Positions 54,391 to 59,103 of a stretch of 59,103 bases of DNA are shown piece after piece. Each line of letters starts with the position of its first letter. Position 1 is the stretch's first letter. Under the pieces are notes generated by a model, which made no database searches, had not been told where the DNA came from, and saw only the letters and a program-made list of their open reading frames with translations. Position numbers and translations under genes: made by a program. The DNA lies in assembly GCF_900142365.1 (NCBI RefSeq), contig NZ_FRAP01000029.1:1-59103 (forward strand). Reading direction: 5' to 3'. The DNA is from Pseudonocardia thermophila (GTDB taxonomy: Bacteria > Actinomycetota > Actinomycetes > Mycobacteriales > Pseudonocardiaceae).

Positions 54391-54447
54391 CGAAGATCAC
54401 ATCTGCCCTCGTAGACGTCGCTGCGAAGATCACACATCGAAGATCAC
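54391..54447. promoter_or_regulatory. Three copies of CGAAGATCAC upstream of pckG
   Basis: Exact copies at 54391, 54424 and 54438 and a partial GACGATCAC at 54453; reading towards pckG it is GTGATCTTCG. The third copy overlaps the stop codon of the downstream membrane-protein gene. They are 316-372 bp ahead of the pckG start, so they may be binding sites for a carbon-source regulator or the end of the neighbouring gene. Confidence 0.4.
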
Positions 54448-54947
54448 GAAGAGACGATCACGCCGCCGAGGGCACCCGCCATCGCGAGCGCCGCGATCGG
54501 GATGCCGACCAGCGCCGCGGCCCGCCGGCCGCGCCGCGTGCCGGAGGCGGCGAAGGCGAACAGCGGCGCCAGCGCGAGCACCGCGATCCCGAGCAGCGGT
54601 ACCGCGAGCGCGGTCCACACCCCCACCGGGCCCGCGCGGACCGTGCGCCCGTCGGCCGGGTCCAGCTGCGCGGGCCATCGCTCACCCGCCGTCGACTCCG
54701 GCGGGGCCACGACCGGCACCGCAGAGCCCCCGGCGTCCGCGGTGAACGTGCCCCGGCAGTCGTAGCGGCCGCGGCCCAGAGCCGTGCACTCCTCGACCAC
54801 GACGGTGCCGGGCACACCACTGGCCCCGGTCGCCAGCCGCAGCCCGGGGATCCCGCTGACCAGCGCCACCACGCCCAGCACGATCCACAGCAGCACCAGC
54901 AGCGCGCGGCCCGGTCTTCCGGGCGGGCGGGTCGACGCGACGGGCAC
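54444..54947 (-). CDS. Small membrane protein downstream in the T4SS operon
   Basis: 167 residues. Three hydrophobic helices (LVLLWIVLGVVALVSG, ALAVPLLGIAVLALAPLFAF and AALVGIPIAALAMAGALGGV) around a soluble loop with two Cys (VVVEECTALGRGRYDCRG). GTG 54947, 25 bp after the GH12 gene, same strand. Function unknown; likely the last gene of the T4SS operon. Confidence 0.55.
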   Translation of the reverse strand: MPVASTRPPGRPGRALLVLLWIVLGVVALVSGIPGLRLATGASGVPGTVVVEECTALGRGRYDCRGTFTADAGGSAVPVVAPPESTAGERWPAQLDPADGRTVRAGPVGVWTALAVPLLGIAVLALAPLFAFAASGTRRGRRAAALVGIPIAALAMAGALGGVIVSS

Positions 54948-54971
54948 TGCGTCAGCATGCCGGTACCGGTG

Positions 54972-55910
54972 TCAGAGCGTGACGCCGGTGACCTCGAACG
55001 CCGTCGTGGCCAGCCCGGCGCCCTTCGACCACGGCTCGAACCCGGCCTGCACGCACGCCAACGACCAGTCCGGCTCCAGCGCGTCCCGCGCTATCGCGTC
55101 GGCCATGAAGTCGTGCAGCGGCAGGTCGACGACCCGGCGGAGGCCATCCACGGCGACGTACGAGATGACCTGGACCCCGCCGTTGCTGCCGGTCCACACC
55201 GCCCAGTCGATCCCGCCGATGGTGGCCGTCGCGGTCGGCTCCCCGATCGGCGCGACGTCCTCGTGGTCCAGCCAGATCATCAGCTCGGTGCCGTCCTCGC
55301 CGGTGGTGCTGGCGGTCGGGCTGAACCACAGGTCGTAGGCGGCGTTCCAGCGCACCTGGTCGTCGGGGATCCGCACCGCCCAGGACGAGGTGACTTCGCC
55401 CAGCTCGGCCACCGGCTTCGGCAGCGCCGTCCGGTCCGTGCAGGTGCCGTGCCAGCAGCCCGACCAGATCGACGGGTACGCCGCCACCCCGCCGTTGTCG
55501 TCGTGGTCGGCGTCGAGCACCTCGAAGCCGGTGTCGAAGATCCGCACGCACTGGGGCTCGTCGGAGCCCCACACGTTGTTCTGCACCTCGTAGTCCCCGC
55601 TGGGAGTCGGTGCGGACTCGGTCTTGCCGCAGACGACGGTGCCGCCCTCGGGCAGTGCGGCGTCCGGGCGGGGCCGGGGGCCGCAGTCGGCCGGGACCGG
55701 CGTGTCGGGAGCGACGCCGAGCGCCCGCAGCTGCTCGCGGATGCCGGCGGCCTGCGGATCGGCCGTGGACTCGACGGAGCGGGCGAGCCTGATCGCGGCC
55801 GGAAGCCAGCCGCAGCGATCGGGCGCGGCGAACGCCGGGGTCGGCAGGAACACCGCCATCTCGACCAGGACCGCGACCAGGACCGCAGCCGTCGCCAGCA
55901 TCCGCATCAC
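54972..55910 (-). CDS. Secreted GH12-family glycosidase (endoglucanase-like)
   Basis: 312 residues. A signal peptide (MLATAAVLVAVLVEMAVFLPTPAFAA) is followed by an N-terminal spacer and a GH12 domain. Motifs are the CWHGTCTDR loop, nucleophile candidate Glu209 in TELMIWL and acid/base candidate Glu292 in GFEPW. The family cleaves beta-1,4-glucans such as cellulose or xyloglucan. In this operon, next to a lytic peptidase and conjugation proteins, it may loosen a host or self envelope glycan, which would be unusual. The start overlaps the peptidase stop by 4 nt. Confidence 0.82.
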   Translation of the reverse strand: MMRMLATAAVLVAVLVEMAVFLPTPAFAAPDRCGWLPAAIRLARSVESTADPQAAGIREQLRALGVAPDTPVPADCGPRPRPDAALPEGGTVVCGKTESAPTPSGDYEVQNNVWGSDEPQCVRIFDTGFEVLDADHDDNGGVAAYPSIWSGCWHGTCTDRTALPKPVAELGEVTSSWAVRIPDDQVRWNAAYDLWFSPTASTTGEDGTELMIWLDHEDVAPIGEPTATATIGGIDWAVWTGSNGGVQVISYVAVDGLRRVVDLPLHDFMADAIARDALEPDWSLACVQAGFEPWSKGAGLATTAFEVTGVTL

Positions 55911-56902
55911 GCTGCCGCCCCCGGTCGCACGACGACCGGCAGCAGGCCTCGCTCGCCCGGCCGCAGCGCCCTGATCCGCACCGGCTGCCCGGATTGCGGC
56001 GCCTCCAGGATCTGCCCGTCGCCCAGGTAGAGCGCGACGTGGTGGATCGTGGCCGGGTTCGTCGGGTCACCGGCCCAGAACACCAGGTCGCCGGGTCGGG
56101 CTCCGTCCCGCGGGAGCGTCTGTCCGACCGTGAACTGCTGCCGCGAGGTGCGCGGCAGGGTGATCCCGGCGGCGGCGAACGCGCGCTGCATCAGCCCGGA
56201 GCAGTCGAACGCCGCGGGTCCGGTGGCGCCCCACCGGTACGGCTTGCCCAGCTGCTGGCGCGCCCACGCGATCGCCCGCTCGCCCGCGCCCGGCTCCGGG
56301 GCGGCGCATCCGGCGACGTCGGCCACCTGGCCCAGCGCGCTCACCAGCGCCGCTGCGTTCCCCTCCCACTTCGCGTACGCCGAGGGGAACGCCGAGCGCT
56401 GCACGCGCTGCGCGGCCACCGTGACCGGCAGTGCCTCCCAGCCGTCGACGCGCAGCAGAGCCTCGTAGAACTTCCGCGCCGCGTACTCGGGATCGCGCAC
56501 CTGCGCCGGCGTACCCCAGCCCATCGACGGGCGTTGCTGGAACAAGCCGAGCGAGTCGCGGTCGCCGTGATCGAGGTTGCGCAGCGTCGACTCCTGCAGC
56601 GCGGTCGCCAGCGCCACCGTCCGACCGCGGGCCGGCACCCCCATCGCGCGGCCCACGTCGACGATCGTGCGGGCGTTGACCAGCTGCTCGGCGGAGAGGC
56701 GGCCGATCGCCGTGGTCGCGGCGGCCGCCAGCGCCGGGTCGCAGGTCACCGCGGTCCGCTGCGGCGCGGCCCCGGTGAGCATCAGCGCGGCGATCCCGAA
56801 CACCGACGCCACCGCGAGCGCGGCCACCGCGAGGCCGGCCCGCAGCAACCCGCGGGGCGGCGGTGGGGGCGACGGCGCGACCAGCAGATGTGCGGTGGTC
56901 AC
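55907..56902 (-). CDS. T4SS-associated lytic protein with lysozyme-like region and C40 (NlpC/P60) peptidase
   Basis: 331 residues. One N-terminal membrane helix, then a lysozyme/transglycosylase-like segment (RTVALATALQESTLRNLDHGDRDSLGLFQQRPSMGWG), then an NlpC/P60 domain with catalytic Cys234 in FDCSGLMQRAF and the His in HHVALYLGDG. This VirB1-like architecture opens peptidoglycan for the transfer channel. GTG 56902. It overlaps the VirB8-like gene upstream and the GH12 gene downstream by 4 nt, so the three are tightly coupled. Confidence 0.87.
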   Translation of the reverse strand: MTTAHLLVAPSPPPPPRGLLRAGLAVAALAVASVFGIAALMLTGAAPQRTAVTCDPALAAAATTAIGRLSAEQLVNARTIVDVGRAMGVPARGRTVALATALQESTLRNLDHGDRDSLGLFQQRPSMGWGTPAQVRDPEYAARKFYEALLRVDGWEALPVTVAAQRVQRSAFPSAYAKWEGNAAALVSALGQVADVAGCAAPEPGAGERAIAWARQQLGKPYRWGATGPAAFDCSGLMQRAFAAAGITLPRTSRQQFTVGQTLPRDGARPGDLVFWAGDPTNPATIHHVALYLGDGQILEAPQSGQPVRIRALRPGERGLLPVVVRPGAAA

Positions 56903-57387
56903 GAGGCACCTGCGGGGTCCGCCCCGGCAACCAGCCAGGTTCCGCCCACGTCCGCCAGCTGGACGCGGACGGCGCCGCGATCGGTGGGCGCGTCGACGTC
57001 CGCGCTGCCGTTCGCCCCGGACACCGGGACGGCGGGGCCGGTGACCCCGCGGGGCGCCGCCCGCTCGTCGGCCTCGGTCGCCAGCAGGCTCAGGAACTCG
57101 GCGGTCGTGAGCGGCCGCAGACCGGCGAGCCACCAGTCGCGGTCCCGCGGTCCGACGACCGCCCGCGCCCACCCCTCGGCGGTGGTCAGCGCGGCGGACG
57201 GCACGGGCACCACCGGCGGATCCGGCCGCGCCGGCGCAGGCACGACGGGAACGGCCGGTGCGGGCTCAGGGGAGAGGGCGCCGGCCGACCAGGAGCCCGC
57301 CACGACCACCGCGAGCACGGCCGTTCCCGTGGCCGCCGCGCGGAGCGGGGAGCGCGGCACCCGGCTGCGGCGGTTCGAGCTGGTCAC
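56899..57387 (-). CDS. VirB8/TcpC-like conjugation protein
   Basis: 162 residues. A basic N-terminus and a single membrane helix (AAATGTAVLAVVVAGSW) precede a Pro-rich spacer and a globular domain of about 95 residues with AEGWARAVVGPRDRDWWLAGL and VRVQLADVGGTWLVAG. This small NTF2-like/VirB8-type layout is common in Gram-positive conjugation operons. Its start overlaps the end of the large channel-protein gene by over 120 nt. Assignment rests on size, topology and context. Confidence 0.55.
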   Translation of the reverse strand: MTSSNRRSRVPRSPLRAAATGTAVLAVVVAGSWSAGALSPEPAPAVPVVPAPARPDPPVVPVPSAALTTAEGWARAVVGPRDRDWWLAGLRPLTTAEFLSLLATEADERAAPRGVTGPAVPVSGANGSADVDAPTDRGAVRVQLADVGGTWLVAGADPAGAS

Positions 57388-58786
57388 CGGGGAGCCTCCT
57401 CGGGGGATCGGGGATCCGGGGAACGGGGCGGGGAGCGCTCCGGGCGCTGCTGCGCACCGGCGGACCGGGTCCGTCGGGCACCGGGGCGGCCCGCGTGACC
57501 GGCAGCGGGCGGGGCAGCAGCAGCGCGCCGATCGCGGCGAGCCGGCGCCCCGGGCGCACGATCGTCCAGAACAGGGCTGACACGATCGCGGTGATCACGG
57601 TGCCGAGCGCGGGAGCCACGCCGGAGTCCGGCCGCAGGAGCGTCACCACCAGCCACGCGTGCGCCGCCGCCAGCACCGCGGCCAGGAGCGCGTTGACGAG
57701 CACCCCGCCGAACAGCCGGAACAGACCGATCAGCACCTCGGGGCGCAGGATCGCCACGACGACGACGAGCGGCGCGAACAGCACCAGGAGCCGCAGCACG
57801 ATCATCGCCACGACCACGACGAGCTTCGCCGCCGCCGGGAACGCCGCCAGCGCGAGAGCCTGCAGCAGCGCGCTGCCGCCCGCACCGACCCGGCTGCCGG
57901 CGACGCCCTGGAACTGCGGCAGCCGGTCCCCCATCCGCTCCACCAGCTCGGTGAACCGCTGCTTCTTCTGCGCTGCCGCATCTGCGGTGTCAGCGCCAGC
58001 GGCGATCTCGGCACGGGTGAACGCCTGCGCGCGCAGCAGGTCCCGGCCCAGCTCCCGGGCCTGCGGTGCGTCCGCGGAGCCGAACTGCCCGCGCAGCCAG
58101 TTCGCGTAGACGATCTCCCTGGTCAGCGTCTCCGGCAGTGCGTCGGGGGCCCCGGCGCCGAGCTCGCCGAGAAGACCCTGCTGCAGCTGTGTGATCCCGT
58201 CGAACAGCACCGCGTCGGAGGCCTTGAGCAGCGACACCGGCGCGGCGTAGACGAGGCCGCCGATGGCGAGCGCAGCGACCGCGGTGAGTACGCGCTGGGC
58301 CTGGCGGGCGAGGTCGCCGCGCGCAGCCGGCCAGAGCAGGCCGACCGCGAGGAGGAGCACCGCGACCCCGGCCCAGGTGGTGAACACGACTCGGTGCACC
58401 GCGCCTGCCCCGGTGCGCAGCAGCGCGTCGAGGCCGTCGAGCCGGTCGGCGGCGCCGAGCTGGTCGTGCAGCCCGTTCGCCGCAGCGACCAGCACCTTCG
58501 CCGCGTTGAACAGTGTGTTGCCGACCCATGTGTCGGTGGTCGCGGTGGTGGCGTCGGGGCGGTGGCACACGTCGTAGGCGTGCCAGGTCGTGCCCGCGTA
58601 GCCGATCTCGCCGTACACGGTGGCCGGATCACCGGCGCCCGTGGTCGGATCGAGCAGTCCGACCAGCCCGCTGCCCGGCCGGTCCGGCTCGGGCGGCACG
58701 GCGCACCCGCCGGGCGGCTGCGCGAACGCCGGGTCCCCGATCAGCGACAACCCAGCGACCAGCGCGAGGACGGCGACCCACCTCAC
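57266..58786 (-). CDS. VirB6/TrbL-like channel protein
   Basis: 506 residues with a signal peptide (ALVAGLSLIGDPAFAQ), a soluble N-terminal part with Cys residues, and six to eight membrane helices (about residues 130-430) interrupted by a polar loop with RFTELVERMGDRLPQFQG. Typical polytopic core of conjugation channels. The last ~60 residues are Pro/Arg-rich and lie over the start of the VirB8-like gene. ATG 58786 overlaps the VirB4 stop (ATGA at 58783-58786). Confidence 0.75.
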   Translation of the reverse strand: MRWVAVLALVAGLSLIGDPAFAQPPGGCAVPPEPDRPGSGLVGLLDPTTGAGDPATVYGEIGYAGTTWHAYDVCHRPDATTATTDTWVGNTLFNAAKVLVAAANGLHDQLGAADRLDGLDALLRTGAGAVHRVVFTTWAGVAVLLLAVGLLWPAARGDLARQAQRVLTAVAALAIGGLVYAAPVSLLKASDAVLFDGITQLQQGLLGELGAGAPDALPETLTREIVYANWLRGQFGSADAPQARELGRDLLRAQAFTRAEIAAGADTADAAAQKKQRFTELVERMGDRLPQFQGVAGSRVGAGGSALLQALALAAFPAAAKLVVVVAMIVLRLLVLFAPLVVVVAILRPEVLIGLFRLFGGVLVNALLAAVLAAAHAWLVVTLLRPDSGVAPALGTVITAIVSALFWTIVRPGRRLAAIGALLLPRPLPVTRAAPVPDGPGPPVRSSARSAPRPVPRIPDPPRRLPGDQLEPPQPGAALPAPRGGHGNGRARGGRGGLLVGRRPLP

Positions 58787-59103
58787 GGGAGGTCCCGGGA
58801 GACCTGCGGGGTGCGCGTACCGGGCCAGGTCGGCAGTTCGTGCACGGTCTCCGCCTCGGTCGTGGCCGGGGTCGTGTCCAGCGCCGCCCGCAGGTGCGTG
58901 AGGTGCGGTGCGGAGAGGTCGACGCGGATCGTCTCCACCCCGCCGTGGCCGTCGGCGAACACGAACTCGCGGTCGCGGCCGTCCGGGGAGAGCGTGCCGA
59001 GCATCTGTTCGTAGCCCACCCCGGTGGGCACCTTGAGCAGGCGCAGGGCGTCGGCCTGGGCCTCGGCGTCGTCGGTGCGGCCGACGAACACGGCGTTCAC
59101 CAG
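58783..59103 (-). CDS. VirB4-like T4SS ATPase, C-terminal fragment (N-terminus beyond the window)
   Basis: 106 residues visible, entering from the right edge. The segment NAVFVGRTDDAEAQADALRLL, then REFVFADGHGGVETIRVDLS, is the typical C-terminus of actinobacterial VirB4/TraC ATPases. It is open at the window end (codon CTG at 59103-59101 is in frame), so the apparent GTG at 59100 need not be the start. It overlaps the VirB6-like gene by 4 nt. The gene fragment at 1-1943 supplies the N-terminal part of the same kind of protein; the Walker B part lies in neither. Confidence 0.8.
   Translation of the reverse strand: MVNAVFVGRTDDAEAQADALRLLKVPTGVGYEQMLGTLSPDGRDREFVFADGHGGVETIRVDLSAPHLTHLRAALDTTPATTEAETVHELPTWPGTRTPQVSRDLP

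Overview
High-GC actinobacterial DNA, most like a chromosome of the Pseudonocardiaceae (Pseudonocardia-type). The signs are about 70% or more G+C, frequent GTG starts, ATGA/GTGA gene overlaps, and relatives of mycobacterial genes: a Rv0338c-type Fe-S reductase, dcd next to a tRNA-Gly, an iniBAC-like locus with a LuxR-LAL regulator, a FadE5-type dehydrogenase and GTP-dependent PEP carboxykinase.

Layout. (1) 1-2.7 kb, minus strand: start of a conjugation/type IV secretion (T4SS) operon, with a pilin-like small membrane protein, a PrgI/VirB3-like protein and a VirB4-like ATPase that runs off the left edge. (2) 3.7-11.3 kb: membrane Fe-S oxidoreductase, a membrane protein, a decayed SnoaL-like pseudogene, and a two-component system divergent from an ABC exporter. 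(3) 11.3-20.7 kb: dcd, an epimerase-like protein, tRNA-Gly(CCC), a SixA phosphatase, a VOC protein, an iron-box-controlled siderophore-binding protein and siderophore esterase, MarR, an orphan DNA-methyltransferase-like gene, a frameshifted MetE-like gene and a DMT transporter. (4) 20.9-31.8 kb: the most interesting block, with a membrane-anchored Hsp70, three IniB-domain proteins, two dynamin-like GTPases (IniA/IniC type) and a LuxR-LAL regulator. Two of the IniB genes lie in a 782-bp direct repeat in which I found no mismatch. (5) 31.9-41.8 kb: PEP-mutase-like protein, Tat-exported amidase, acyl-CoA dehydrogenase, CBS protein, a very long VanW protein, a GroES-like protein, an ORC/Cdc6-like ATPase preceded by a tandem array of hairpins, and FxsA. 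(6) 41.9-49.8 kb: branched-chain 2-oxoacid dehydrogenase operon (E1alpha, E1beta, E2), an MT0933-type antitoxin, a polar amino-acid ABC importer, an AhpD-like protein and a DUF3024 protein. (7) 49.8-54.1 kb: a large unknown protein and pckG. (8) 54.4-59.1 kb, minus strand: the downstream half of a T4SS operon, with a membrane protein, a GH12 glycosidase, a lytic C40 peptidase, a VirB8-like protein, a VirB6/TrbL-like protein and the C-terminus of a VirB4-like ATPase entering from the right edge.

The two edges hold complementary ends of the same kind of gene on the same strand, with only the middle missing. The sequence is therefore either a circular or tandemly duplicated unit missing a short piece, or a contig bounded by two copies of a repeated VirB4 segment. 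Functionally the window combines cell-envelope work (Ini-type dynamins, amidase, VanW, C40/GH12 enzymes), central carbon metabolism (pckG, bkd, acyl-CoA dehydrogenase), iron acquisition and DNA transfer.
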